Source of the DNA: Comamonadaceae bacterium
GTDB taxonomy: Bacteria > Pseudomonadota > Gammaproteobacteria > Burkholderiales > Burkholderiaceae_C
Direction: 5' to 3'
Length of the DNA stretch: 64,000 bases
Assembly (NCBI GenBank): GCA_947451385.1
Contig: CANFYZ010000002.1
Coordinates: forward strand, 1 to 64,000
Of this stretch, positions 45,230 to 54,039 are shown piece after piece (position 1 is the stretch's first letter; each line of letters opens with the position of its first letter). The notes beneath the pieces are model-generated. The model had not been told where the DNA came from. It worked only from the letters and a program-made list of their open reading frames with translations, and made no database searches. A program made the position numbers and the translations under genes.

Positions 45230-47518
45230 ATGTCGACTTCTCTTGCCGCGCCACTTTCGTTGCTGGACGATCCGCAAGAGTGGTCGGCCTTCAGTCAGTC
45301 GCTGGTCGCACGGCCCCATGTCTGGCAGTCCAACGTGGTGTTTGAAGGCATGCACTGTGCGGCCTGTGCCATTCAGATCGAAGAGGCCTTGCGCACAGTG
45401 CCGGGTGTGGCCTCGGTGCAGGTCAGCGCGGCCAGCCACCGCGGTTTGGTGGAATGGTCCGACGCGCACACCCGCCCGTCTGAGTGGATGGCCGCCGCCG
45501 AGAAAGCGGGTTACCGCGTGATCCCTGCCAACGACGGTGCCGCCCATGCCGAGCGCCGATTGCAAGCCCGTCAGTTGCTCTGGCGCTGGGGCGTGGCCGG
45601 GCTGGGCATGATGCAGGTCATGATGTACGCCACGCCCTCGTACCTGGCGCAGCCTGGGGACATCACCCCCGAGATGATTCAGTTGCTGCGCTGGGCCTCT
45701 TGGGTGCTGTCTTTGCCGGTGATGCTGTTTTCTTGCATCCCCTTCTTTACCAACGCTTGGCGTGACGTGATGCGGCGCCAGGTCAGCATGGATTTGCCCG
45801 TGGCCTTGGGCATGGCGGTGACCTTCGGCGTCAGCACGGTGGGGACGTTTGAGCCGGCCGGCACCTTTGGCGGTGAGGTGTATTTCGACTCGCTGACCAT
45901 GTTTGTCTTCTTCTTGCTGTCTGGGCGCTGGCTGGAGTTGCGTTTGCGCCATCGCACGGCGGGCGCTCTGGAGGCCGTGATGAACCGCTTGCCCGACAGC
46001 GTGCGCCGCCAAACGGCCTCGGGCGGGTGGGAGCGGATTTCGATCCGCCGGATGGCCGTGGGCGATGTGCTGGAAATTTTGCCGGGAGAGGCCATCGCCG
46101 CCGACGGCACCGTGATTCAAGGCCAGTCGCAGGTGGACGAAGCCTTGCTGACGGGCGAGTCCAAGCCCCTGTCGCGCGGCGTCGGTAGCAGCGTGATCGC
46201 GGGCAGCCACAACCTGTCGGCGGTGCTTCACGTGCGGGTCACGCAGGTGGGGGCGGCCACACGGTTTGCGCAAATTGTCGCGTTGATGGAAAGCGCTTCG
46301 GTGTCCAAACCCGAGATCGCCATGCTGGCCGACCGTTGGGCCAAGCCGTTTTTGCTGGCCGTGCTGTTGGCGGCGGCGGGTGCCGCAGTCTTCTGGTGGC
46401 CGAGCAGCCCTGCGCATGCGCTGATGGTGGCGGTGGCGGTGCTGGTGGTGACCTGTCCCTGCGCTTTGTCGCTGGCCACGCCTGCGGCCATGTTGGCCAC
46501 GGCCGGGGCTTTGGCGCGCAGCGGCGTGTTGGTGCGCAGGCTGCAAGGGCTGCAGGCGCTGTCGACCATCGATACCGTGGTGTTTGACAAAACCGGCACC
46601 TTGACCCGCGATGCCTTCAGCCTGGCCCAGGTGAGCACCCGGCAAGGCGTGAGCCCGGCGCAAGCGTTGATGTGGGCCGGTGCACTGGCCCGGCACTCGC
46701 TGCATCCGGTGTCCCGCGCTGTAGGGTCGGCCGCCCGGCAAGCGGCGGCGCAGGCTGATCAACTGGCGGCCTTGGAAGCGTTGCAGGTGTTGGATGTGCA
46801 AGAGCATGCAGGGCAGGGCGTGCAGGCGATTTGGCCAGGCACCGGCCTTGCCGCGCCAGAACCCCAAGGCACGGTGCGCTTGGGTTCTGCCGCTTTTTGT
46901 GGTGTGACAGACGAAGGCTCCCAGGGTTTGCAAGCGGTGTTGGCCGATGACTCGGGCTGGCTGGCGACGCTGGAATTGCAGGAAGACATTCGCAGCGATG
47001 CCCGCGCCACCGTGCAGGCCCTGCAACAGCAAGGCCTGCGGGTGCTTTTGTTGTCGGGTGATGGCGAGGCGGCGGTGCAACAAGTGGCGCAGGCGGTAGG
47101 CATCACGGAGGCGCGCGGCGGCTGCAGCCCGCAAGACAAACTGGCCGCATTGCAGACGCTGCAGGCCCAAGGCCATCAGGTGGCGATGGTGGGGGATGGC
47201 TTGAACGATGGCCCGGTCCTGGCCGGCGCCCATGTGTCTTTTGCCCTGGGCCAAGCGGTTCCCTTGGCGCAGTCCAAGGCCGACTTTGTGTTGCTGGGTG
47301 CGCAGCTTGGTGTGCTGGTGCCGGTGTGGGCCCGCAGTCGCCAAACCATGCGTGTGGTGCGACAAAACCTGGCCTGGGCGGCTGTGTACAACGCTGCCTG
47401 CGTCCCTCTGGCTTTGATGGGCTGGTTGCCCGCTTGGTTGGCCGGTTTGGGCATGGCCTTCAGCTCTTTGTGGGTGGTGCTGAATGCGCTGCGCTTGTCG
47501 ACCAATTTAGAACCTTGA
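45230..47518 (+). CDS. ccoI: copper-translocating P-type ATPase of the CcoI/FixI type (762 aa)
   Basis: Exports Cu+ to the periplasmic side for assembly of the cbb3 oxidase copper centre. An N-terminal metal-binding domain has GMHCAAC (Cys43, Cys46). Actuator loop TGES is at 308-311, membrane CPC motif at 409-411, phosphorylated DKTGT at 453-457 and hinge GDGLNDGP near 650. It lies 10 bases before ccoS and upstream of ccoNOQP, which identifies it as CcoI and not a detoxifying CopA. No clear ribosome site precedes ATG 45230. Confidence 0.92.
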   Translation: MSTSLAAPLSLLDDPQEWSAFSQSLVARPHVWQSNVVFEGMHCAACAIQIEEALRTVPGVASVQVSAASHRGLVEWSDAHTRPSEWMAAAEKAGYRVIPANDGAAHAERRLQARQLLWRWGVAGLGMMQVMMYATPSYLAQPGDITPEMIQLLRWASWVLSLPVMLFSCIPFFTNAWRDVMRRQVSMDLPVALGMAVTFGVSTVGTFEPAGTFGGEVYFDSLTMFVFFLLSGRWLELRLRHRTAGALEAVMNRLPDSVRRQTASGGWERISIRRMAVGDVLEILPGEAIAADGTVIQGQSQVDEALLTGESKPLSRGVGSSVIAGSHNLSAVLHVRVTQVGAATRFAQIVALMESASVSKPEIAMLADRWAKPFLLAVLLAAAGAAVFWWPSSPAHALMVAVAVLVVTCPCALSLATPAAMLATAGALARSGVLVRRLQGLQALSTIDTVVFDKTGTLTRDAFSLAQVSTRQGVSPAQALMWAGALARHSLHPVSRAVGSAARQAAAQADQLAALEALQVLDVQEHAGQGVQAIWPGTGLAAPEPQGTVRLGSAAFCGVTDEGSQGLQAVLADDSGWLATLELQEDIRSDARATVQALQQQGLRVLLLSGDGEAAVQQVAQAVGITEARGGCSPQDKLAALQTLQAQGHQVAMVGDGLNDGPVLAGAHVSFALGQAVPLAQSKADFVLLGAQLGVLVPVWARSRQTMRVVRQNLAWAAVYNAACVPLALMGWLPAWLAGLGMAFSSLWVVLNALRLSTNLEP

Positions 47519-47528
47519 GAGGTGAGTG

Positions 47529-47666
47529 ATGGACATCTTGTATTTACTGATTCCGTTGTCGGTGGCACTCGTCTTTGCCATTTTGGCGGGGCTGTGGTGG
47601 GCGATTCACCGTGGGCAATTTGAAGACATTGAGGCGGAAGGTGAGCGAATTTTGCGCGGCGATTGA
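47529..47666 (+). CDS. ccoS: cbb3 oxidase maturation protein CcoS (45 aa)
   Basis: A 45-residue single-span membrane protein beginning MDILYLLIPLSVALVF, with WWAIHRGQFEDIEAEGERIL after the helix. This is the CcoS pattern (helix, Arg/Gly-Gln-Phe-x-D, acidic tail). It is needed in other bacteria for insertion of cofactors into CcoN. GAGGTG precedes the start, and the TGA overlaps the FNR box of ccoN. Confidence 0.9.
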   Translation: MDILYLLIPLSVALVFAILAGLWWAIHRGQFEDIEAEGERILRGD

Positions 47667-47704
47667 CTTAAGTCAATTGTCAGTTTGTGTAAGCGCACCA
47701 TACT
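47663..47704 (+). promoter_or_regulatory. FNR-dependent class II promoter of ccoNOQP
   Basis: A perfect FNR box TTGACTTAAGTCAA lies at 47663-47676 and a -10 candidate CATACT at 47699-47704. With transcription starting near 47711 the box centre falls at -41.5, the canonical class II FNR position. The 14-base box is identical to the one at 45180. Confidence 0.85.
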
Positions 47705-47732
47705 CAATTTGAATTTTTTAGAAGAGGTGAAA

Positions 47733-49169
47733 ATGAAATTTGCCAATGCGCAAGCCACTGTCTACAACGACACCGTTGTGCGGCAGTTCGCCATCATGAC
47801 GGTGGTGTGGGGCGTGGTGGGCATGTTGGTGGGGGTGATCATTGCCGCCCAGCTGACCTGGCCTGAGTTGAATATGGGTATCCCATGGCTGAGTTATGGT
47901 CGCCTGCGACCGCTGCACACCAACGCCGTGATCTTTGCCTTTGGTGGTTGCGGTTTGTTTGCCAGCGCCTATTACGTGGTGCAACGCACCTGCAATGTGC
48001 GTTTGTTCGCCAGTCAGCTCGCTTCATTCACTTTTTGGGGTTGGCAGTTGGTCATCTTGTTGGCCGCGATTTCTTTGCCTCTGGGTTACACCAGCGGCAA
48101 AGAGTATGCCGAACTGGAATGGCCGATTGACATTCTGATCACCCTGGTCTGGGTCAGTTTTGCTGTGGTGTTCTTTGGCACCGTGGGCACGCGCAAGGTG
48201 CGCCACATTTATGTGGCCAACTGGTTCTTTGGTGCGTTCATCATCGCTGTGGCTTTGCTGCACCTGGTCAACAGCGCGGCGCTGCCTGTCGGCATGATGA
48301 AGTCTTACTCCGCCTACGCCGGCGTGCAAGACGCGATGGTGCAGTGGTGGTACGGCCACAACGCGGTGGGCTTTTTCTTGACCGCAGGCTTCCTGGGCAT
48401 GATGTATTACTTCATCCCCAAGCAGGCCGAGCGTCCTGTGTATTCGTATCGCCTGTCGATCGTGCACTTTTGGGCTTTGATCTTCACTTACATGTGGGCC
48501 GGCCCACACCATTTGCACTACACCGCCTTGCCTGACTGGACCCAGTCGGTGGGCATGGTGTTCTCGCTGATTTTGTTGGCCCCCAGCTGGGGCGGCATGA
48601 TCAACGGTGTGATGACCTTGTCGGGCGCTTGGCACAAGCTGCGTGACGACCCCATCCTGCGCTTTTTGATCGTGTCCTTGTCTTTCTATGGCATGTCCAC
48701 TTTCGAAGGTCCGATGATGTCCATCAAAACCGTCAACGCTTTGAGCCACTACACCGACTGGACCGTGGGCCATGTGCACTCAGGCGCTTTGGGCTGGGTG
48801 GGCTTGGTGACCATGGGTTCCATGTATTACCTGATTCCCCGTTTGTTTGGCAAAAAGCAGATGTACAGCGTCAAAGCCATTGAGATTCACTTCTGGGCGG
48901 CAACCATCGGCATCGTGATTTACATCGCTGCGATGTGGATTGCCGGGGTCATGCAGGGGCTGATGTGGCGCGCCATCAATGCCGATGGCACCTTGACCTA
49001 CACCTTTGTGGAATCGGTCAAAGCCACCTTCCCGTTCTATGTGTTGCGTTTGGTCGGTGGTTTGCTGTACCTCGGCGGCATGGTGCTGATGCTCTGGAAC
49101 ACCCTGAAGACGGCCACTGCCGGCCGGGCCGTGGATGTCCAGATCCCTTCTCTCACCGCACACGCTTAA
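47733..49169 (+). CDS. ccoN: cbb3-type cytochrome c oxidase subunit I, CcoN (478 aa)
   Basis: The catalytic heme-copper subunit in the inner membrane, with about 12 helices. Ligands match Pseudomonas stutzeri CcoN with a shift of two: CuB His209, His259 and His260, cross-linked Tyr253, heme b3 His347, and heme b His62 and His349. AGAGGTG lies before the ATG at 47733. It is the first gene of ccoNOQP under an FNR promoter. The enzyme reduces oxygen at very low concentrations and pumps protons. Confidence 0.97.
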   Translation: MKFANAQATVYNDTVVRQFAIMTVVWGVVGMLVGVIIAAQLTWPELNMGIPWLSYGRLRPLHTNAVIFAFGGCGLFASAYYVVQRTCNVRLFASQLASFTFWGWQLVILLAAISLPLGYTSGKEYAELEWPIDILITLVWVSFAVVFFGTVGTRKVRHIYVANWFFGAFIIAVALLHLVNSAALPVGMMKSYSAYAGVQDAMVQWWYGHNAVGFFLTAGFLGMMYYFIPKQAERPVYSYRLSIVHFWALIFTYMWAGPHHLHYTALPDWTQSVGMVFSLILLAPSWGGMINGVMTLSGAWHKLRDDPILRFLIVSLSFYGMSTFEGPMMSIKTVNALSHYTDWTVGHVHSGALGWVGLVTMGSMYYLIPRLFGKKQMYSVKAIEIHFWAATIGIVIYIAAMWIAGVMQGLMWRAINADGTLTYTFVESVKATFPFYVLRLVGGLLYLGGMVLMLWNTLKTATAGRAVDVQIPSLTAHA

Positions 49170-49181
49170 GGAGTGACCCGC

Positions 49182-49811
49182 ATGTCAAATCAGAATCAAA
49201 CGGGCGGCGGTCTGTCCCACGAAAAGATCGAAACCAATAACTTCTTGATGATCGTGCTGATCCTCTTGGTGTTGTTGTTCGGCGGTCTGGTTGAAATCGT
49301 GCCGCTGTTTTTTCAAAAATCCACCACCGAGCCGATTGCCGGTCTGAAGCCCTACACGGCGCTGCAAGTGGCCGGGCGCGACATTTATGTGCGTGAAGGT
49401 TGCTACAACTGCCATTCGCAAATGATCCGTCCTTTCCGTGCAGAAACCCTGCGCTACGGCCCTTATTCGGTGGCTGGCGAATCGGTGTACGACCATCCCT
49501 TCCAGTGGGGCAGCAAACGCACCGGGCCTGACTTGGCTCGCGTGGGCGGTAAATACAGCGATGAATGGCATCGCATTCACCTGATCAATCCGCGTGACTT
49601 GGTGCCCGAGTCGAACATGCCCGCTTATTCTTGGCTGGAGAAAAACCCGGTCGACGCCGCCAGCCTGCCGGCGCACATGCAGGGTCTGCGCACCTTGGGC
49701 GCGCCTTACTCGGATGAAGAAATCGCCAAAGCCTCTGACGATGTCAAAGGCAAAACCGAGCTGGAAGCGGTGATCGCTTACCTGCAGGTGTTGGGTATTC
49801 ACCGCAAATAA
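49182..49811 (+). CDS. ccoO: cbb3 oxidase monoheme cytochrome subunit CcoO (209 aa)
   Basis: One N-terminal membrane anchor (about residues 21-45) and a periplasmic heme domain with CYNCH (Cys74, Cys77, His78). The distal ligand is Met146 (ESNMPAY). AAGGAG precedes the ATG. It passes electrons from CcoP to CcoN. The gap to ccoN is 12 bases. Confidence 0.96.
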   Translation: MSNQNQTGGGLSHEKIETNNFLMIVLILLVLLFGGLVEIVPLFFQKSTTEPIAGLKPYTALQVAGRDIYVREGCYNCHSQMIRPFRAETLRYGPYSVAGESVYDHPFQWGSKRTGPDLARVGGKYSDEWHRIHLINPRDLVPESNMPAYSWLEKNPVDAASLPAHMQGLRTLGAPYSDEEIAKASDDVKGKTELEAVIAYLQVLGIHRK

Positions 49812-49820
49812 GGAGTGGAC

Positions 49821-49961
49821 ATGGACATCAACACCTTGCGCGCCATCGTCACCGTGCTCACCTTTGCGGTGTTCATCGGGATCGTGACTTGGGCCTGGTC
49901 ACGTCGCAATCAAGCGGCATTCGACGAAGCTGCCCAACTGCCGTTCCGCCAAGACGACTGA
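49821..49961 (+). CDS. ccoQ: cbb3 oxidase small subunit CcoQ/FixQ (46 aa)
   Basis: A 46-residue single-span protein (MDINTLRAIVTVLTFAVF, then WAWSRRNQAAFDEAAQLPF), with the typical CcoQ end in which a Phe-Asp/Glu-rich stretch follows the helix. AAGGAG lies upstream. It sits between ccoO and ccoP and stabilises the complex in other species. Confidence 0.92.
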   Translation: MDINTLRAIVTVLTFAVFIGIVTWAWSRRNQAAFDEAAQLPFRQDD

Positions 49962-49994
49962 GGTCGTCCGCGACATGAATTGAAAGGAATCGAA

Positions 49995-50924
49995 ATGAGT
50001 GACTTCACAAGCAATTTCTGGTCGTTGTATGTGGCCGGCATTGCGCTGGTCGGCATCTTTGCCTGCTTGCTGCTGCTGTGGTTCAGTGGCAAAGCCAAGG
50101 CCATGACGGCCAATGACAATACCACCGGCCACGTCTGGGACGAAGACCTGCGTGAGATGAACAACCCGCTGCCACGCTGGTGGGTGGGCTTGTTCATCAT
50201 CACCATCGTGTTTGCCTTGCTGTATTTGGCTTTGTATCCGGGTCTGGGCAACGCGGCCGGCAAGCTGGGTTGGACCTCGGCCGGACAGTACGAAGCCGAA
50301 GTGGCCAAGGGCAACAAAGAAGTGGCGCCTTTGTACGCCAAGTTCCAGGGCATGCCACCCGAAGACGTGGCTAAAGATCCCCAAGCCATGGCCATGGGCG
50401 ACCGCTTGTTCATGAACAACTGCGCACAGTGCCACGGCTCGGATGCACGCGGCAGCAAAGGTTTTCCAAACTTGACCGATGCCGATTGGCTGCATGGCGG
50501 CACACCCGACAAAATCAAAGAAACCTTGACCCAAGGCCGTATCGGTCAAATGCCCGCCATGGGGGCGGCAGTCGGCACACCCGAAGATGTGCGCAACGTG
50601 GCGCACTATGTGCTCAGCCTTTCAGGCAGTCCACACGACTCTTTGCGTGCGTCGTTGGGTAAATCCAAATTCGGTGTTTGCGCAGCCTGCCACGGCATGG
50701 ACGGCAAAGGCAATCAAGCCCTGGGCGCACCCAACTTGACGGACGACATCTGGCTGCACGGCTGGGGCGAGGCGGCGATTGTGGACCGCATCAACAACGG
50801 CAAAGTCAACCAAATGCCTGCGCAAGCGGCTAAGTTGACCGAAGGCCAGATCCATGTCCTGGCAGCGTATGTCTGGGGCCTGTCCAACAAAGGCGTCGCG
50901 GCTGCGGCACCTGCTGCCAAGTGA
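49995..50924 (+). CDS. ccoP: cbb3 oxidase diheme cytochrome subunit CcoP (309 aa)
   Basis: Two membrane segments (about residues 8-30 and 62-82) are followed by two class I heme domains: CAQCH (Cys143, Cys146, His147) and CAACH (Cys229, Cys232, His233). AAAGGAA precedes ATG 49995. It accepts electrons from soluble cytochrome c, possibly the c-551-like protein encoded at 23642. The C-terminus is an Ala/Pro tail. Confidence 0.96.
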   Translation: MSDFTSNFWSLYVAGIALVGIFACLLLLWFSGKAKAMTANDNTTGHVWDEDLREMNNPLPRWWVGLFIITIVFALLYLALYPGLGNAAGKLGWTSAGQYEAEVAKGNKEVAPLYAKFQGMPPEDVAKDPQAMAMGDRLFMNNCAQCHGSDARGSKGFPNLTDADWLHGGTPDKIKETLTQGRIGQMPAMGAAVGTPEDVRNVAHYVLSLSGSPHDSLRASLGKSKFGVCAACHGMDGKGNQALGAPNLTDDIWLHGWGEAAIVDRINNGKVNQMPAQAAKLTEGQIHVLAAYVWGLSNKGVAAAAPAAK

Positions 50925-50953
50925 TGTAAAGACTTTGCAAGATTGAAACTGGT

Positions 50954-52426
50954 TTGAACAAAGCACCTGAATCGGCACCGAAAATCATTCCCATCGTCCC
51001 GGTGGCTGCGGCTGCGGCTGGCACGGGCAGCGGCGATGCGGATGATTCTGTCGAGTTGACATCGCTGTATGTCGCGCACCAAAAAATCTACCCGCGCAGT
51101 GTCACCGGCTTGTTTGCCCGCTGGCGCTGGGCGATGGTGGTCATCACCCAGCTGGTTTTTTATGGGCTGCCCTGGTTGGAGTGGGGGCAGCGGCAAGCGG
51201 TGCTGTTCGATTTGGGGGCGCGCCGGTTTTATATTTTCGGCATTGTCTTGTATCCGCAAGACTTTATTTACCTGACCGCGTTGTTGGTGATCTCGGCGCT
51301 GTCTTTGTTTTTGTTCACCGCGATTGCTGGTCGCCTCTGGTGTGGTTATGCCTGCCCCCAAACCGTGTACAGCGAAATATTCATGTGGATCGAGCGCAAG
51401 GTTGAGGGTGACCGCAGTGCCCGCATGCGCCTGGACGGCGAGTCCATGTCGCTCGAAAAACTGGTCAAGAAATGGTACAAACATATTCTGTGGGTCGGTT
51501 TGTCCATGTGGACTGGCTTCAGCTTTGTCGGCTACTTCACGCCGATTCGAGAGTTGGGCATGGAGTTTTTTCTGGGGCGCATGTCGTCTTGGGAAGTCTT
51601 CTGGGTTTTCTTTTATGGTTTTGCCACCTATGGCAATGCGGGCTTTATGCGCGAGCAGGTGTGCAAATACATGTGCCCCTATGCCCGTTTTCAAAGTGCC
51701 ATGTTCGACAAAGACACCTTGATCGTCACCTACGATGAGCAACGCGGTGAACCGCGCGGCGCGCGCAGCAAAAAAGCCGACCTCGCCACCTTGAGTTTGG
51801 GTGCGTGCGTCGACTGCACCCTGTGTGTGCAGGTGTGCCCCACAGGGATTGATATCCGCAAAGGCCTGCAGTACGAATGCATTGGCTGCGGTGCTTGCGC
51901 CGATGTGTGCGACGCGGTCATGGACAAAATGGGCTATGCCCCCGGCTTGGTCAAATATTCGACCCAACACGCCATGCAACAAGGCTGGAATCAACAGCAA
52001 GTGATTCGGCAAATTTTCCGCCCTCGCGTGTTGCTCTACACCGGGTTATTGGCTTCCATCACCTTGGCGATGGCAGTCAGCCTGGCCGTGCGTACGCCGT
52101 TCAAGGTCGATGTGGTGCGGGACCGCGCCTCGCTGGCGCGCATTGTGGCGGGCGGCAAGATCGAAAACAACTACCGCTTGCAAATCATGAACGCCGCGGA
52201 GCAGGAGCAGCGCTTCACGATCACTGCAGAGGGTTTGCCAGGTCTGCAGTTGGACTCGGATGCGCAAGTGATTGTGGCCTCCACCGAGTCCAAATGGGTC
52301 TCGGTGCGCTTGCAAGTGCCTTATGACGCCACCGCACCTGGCGCCCATCCCATTCATTTCCACATCAGCGCCACGGCACCGGCCGAAACCCTGGTGGAAA
52401 AATCTGTGTTTTTAGTGCCCCGTTGA
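50954..52426 (+). CDS. ccoG: cytochrome oxidase accessory protein CcoG / RdxA / FixG (490 aa)
   Basis: A polytopic membrane protein with a ferredoxin-like domain: CGYACPQTVYSE, CKYMCPYARFQ, then CVDCTLCVQVCPTGIDIRKG and CIGCGACADVCDAVMDK, enough for two 4Fe-4S clusters. A C-terminal Ig-like FixG domain lies at about 370-490. CcoG acts as a copper reductase in cbb3 assembly. The start is a TTG at 50954 with no good ribosome site, so the first few residues are uncertain. Confidence 0.93.
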   Translation: MNKAPESAPKIIPIVPVAAAAAGTGSGDADDSVELTSLYVAHQKIYPRSVTGLFARWRWAMVVITQLVFYGLPWLEWGQRQAVLFDLGARRFYIFGIVLYPQDFIYLTALLVISALSLFLFTAIAGRLWCGYACPQTVYSEIFMWIERKVEGDRSARMRLDGESMSLEKLVKKWYKHILWVGLSMWTGFSFVGYFTPIRELGMEFFLGRMSSWEVFWVFFYGFATYGNAGFMREQVCKYMCPYARFQSAMFDKDTLIVTYDEQRGEPRGARSKKADLATLSLGACVDCTLCVQVCPTGIDIRKGLQYECIGCGACADVCDAVMDKMGYAPGLVKYSTQHAMQQGWNQQQVIRQIFRPRVLLYTGLLASITLAMAVSLAVRTPFKVDVVRDRASLARIVAGGKIENNYRLQIMNAAEQEQRFTITAEGLPGLQLDSDAQVIVASTESKWVSVRLQVPYDATAPGAHPIHFHISATAPAETLVEKSVFLVPR

Positions 52427-52462
52427 AGCCAGCGGCTTGGGCACCCTGAAAGGACCTTCACT

Positions 52463-52744
52463 GTGACAAAACCTGATTCTCCAGCCGCACCTTGGTGGAC
52501 TTTTTCTCATGTGTGGTTGGTCATTGCCGGTCCCGCCATCGTGGTGGTGGCGAGTTTCGTGACCTTGTACCTGGCCTTGAACTCACCCAACACTGTACTG
52601 GACGTGGAGCCTGCTACCCAGGCGCCGCAGCGTGCAGCTGCAGACGCCAGTTTGGCGCCTGCCATGTTGGCGCGCAACCACGCGGCCACGGGGGTGGTGC
52701 CTGTCAAGCCGGCTCCGCCTGGCGCTGGCGTAAACAAGCCCTGA
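52463..52744 (+). CDS. small FixH/CcoH-like membrane protein (93 aa)
   Basis: One membrane helix (about residues 14-40: WTFSHVWLVIAGPAIVVVAS) and a Pro/Ala-rich periplasmic tail. Its place directly after ccoG is where fixH/ccoH normally lies, but it is shorter than classical FixH (about 150 residues) and lacks most of the soluble domain. GTG 52463 is chosen, with AAAGGA upstream. It is probably a reduced assembly factor of the cbb3 oxidase. Confidence 0.65.
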   Translation: MTKPDSPAAPWWTFSHVWLVIAGPAIVVVASFVTLYLALNSPNTVLDVEPATQAPQRAAADASLAPAMLARNHAATGVVPVKPAPPGAGVNKP

Positions 52745-52784
52745 ACAACAAAACGACCTCGCCCCCACCCATTGGAGACAAACC

Positions 52785-53087
52785 ATGAACAACACGCTGC
52801 GGGCTCAACGAATGATGTGGATTGCCTGGCCCGCTTTTTTGGTGGCGGGCATGTTGGAGGTCACGGTGTTCGCCTGTGTCGATCCCGAAGACCTGCATTG
52901 GTTCGGGCATCCATGGGCCTTGTCGCGTCAAGGGGTGTACACCTTGGCATTTTTTGCGTTTTGGTTTTTGGCCATGGTCTCGAGTGCGCTCACGACCTTG
53001 CTGTCGGCCTCGCCGTTTGAAGTCAACCGTTGCCCGGTGCCCGTGGGCGAGCGCCCTGAGGATTGCAGCCGCCACCGCTGCAGCTGA
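52785..53087 (+). CDS. two-helix membrane protein of unknown function (100 aa)
   Basis: Two hydrophobic segments (about 10-32 and 50-72) separated by a short loop with CVDPEDLHWFG, and a Cys-rich C-terminal tail (NRCPVPVGERPEDCSRHRC) with three cysteines. TTGGAGAC lies before the ATG. It is the last gene of the cco transcript, 40 bases after the fixH-like gene, and converges on fnr. I do not recognise the family. The position suggests a role in oxidase assembly or metal handling, but this is only context. Confidence 0.65.
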   Translation: MNNTLRAQRMMWIAWPAFLVAGMLEVTVFACVDPEDLHWFGHPWALSRQGVYTLAFFAFWFLAMVSSALTTLLSASPFEVNRCPVPVGERPEDCSRHRCS

Positions 53088-53112
53088 GTCGGGCCACAGC
53101 GCCGGGGGCGGG

Positions 53113-53835
53113 TCAGTGGCAGGCGACTTGGTTGTTCACCAGTTGCTGCAAGGCTTCGGTGTTCAAAATGCGCACATGGCGTTGCTTGACTTCGACAATG
53201 CCTTCTTCCACGAACTTGGAAAACGTGCGGCTGACGGTTTCCAGTTTCAAGCCCAAATAGCTGCCAATTTCTTCACGCGTCATCCGCAGAATCAACTCGG
53301 TCTGTGAGAGCCCACGGGCATGCAGGCGCTGCACCAGGTTGAGCAAGAAGGCGGCCAGACGCTCTTCGGCGCGCATGCTGCCCAGCAACAGCATCACGCC
53401 GTGTTCACGCACAATTTCCCGGCTCATGATTTTGTGCACATGGTGCTGCAGGGAATTGACCTCGCGCGACAGGGCTTCGATTTTGTCGAACGGCATGACG
53501 CAGACTTCGGCGTCTTCCAGGGCGATCGCATCGCACGAGTGGAAGTCGTTGACGATGCCATCCAAGCCCATGATCTCGCCGGCCATTTGAAATCCCGTGA
53601 CCTGGTCACGACCGTCTTCAGTGGCCACACTGGTTTTGAAAAAACCGGTGCGAATCGCATACAAGGCATTGAATTTTTCGCCGTTGCGAAACAAAGACTC
53701 GTTGCGTTTGACTTTGCGGCGTGTGCCGATCAGATCGTCGATGCGTTGCAGATCTTCTTCGCTCACGCCGACCGGCATACACAACTCTCGCATATTGCAG
53801 TTGGAGCAAGCTACTTTGATCGCGTGCAAGTTCAT
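53113..53835 (-). CDS. fnr: FNR/ANR family oxygen-sensing regulator (240 aa)
   Basis: A Crp/Fnr-family regulator with the 4Fe-4S ligands Cys10, Cys13 and Cys19 (ACSNCNMRELC) and Cys101 (FHSCDAI). A cyclic-nucleotide-like beta barrel is followed by a helix-turn-helix with the FNR recognition helix ETVSRTFSKF (Glu and Arg contact TTGAT). I prefer ATG 53835 because AAGGT lies before it; ATG 53880 would add 15 residues. It probably controls usp/ccoI, ccoN and hemN through the three boxes seen here. Confidence 0.93.
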   Translation of the reverse strand: MNLHAIKVACSNCNMRELCMPVGVSEEDLQRIDDLIGTRRKVKRNESLFRNGEKFNALYAIRTGFFKTSVATEDGRDQVTGFQMAGEIMGLDGIVNDFHSCDAIALEDAEVCVMPFDKIEALSREVNSLQHHVHKIMSREIVREHGVMLLLGSMRAEERLAAFLLNLVQRLHARGLSQTELILRMTREEIGSYLGLKLETVSRTFSKFVEEGIVEVKQRHVRILNTEALQQLVNNQVACH

Positions 53836-53961
53836 AAGGCTACCTTGTTGGGCGGAGGTGCGTGAGTTGATGAAAGTCATGTGATTTTAAATCCCCGAGG
53901 GTTACAGAAACTGACGACCTCCCAAAGCGTCGTCCCGAAGCAGCCACTGGATGGCCTGGAT

Positions 53962-53975
53962 TTGATTTGCATCAA
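53962..53975. promoter_or_regulatory. FNR box between fnr and hemN
   Basis: TTGATTTGCATCAA fully matches the consensus TTGAT-N4-ATCAA. It lies 64 bases before the hemN ATG and between the divergent fnr and hemN genes. It likely activates hemN and may also autoregulate fnr. Confidence 0.87.
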
Positions 53976-54039
53976 GTTCATTTTTAGGGGACTCGGGCAC
54001 AGTGTATGTGCGAGAACACACACATTAGGAAACCAGTGC

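Noticed and set aside
45215..47365. A 716-codon open frame antisense to ccoI
   Set aside because: GC-rich coding sequence on the other strand leaves the frame open; the translation is low-complexity (His, Gln, Arg rich) and matches no fold, while the plus strand encodes a full P-type ATPase.
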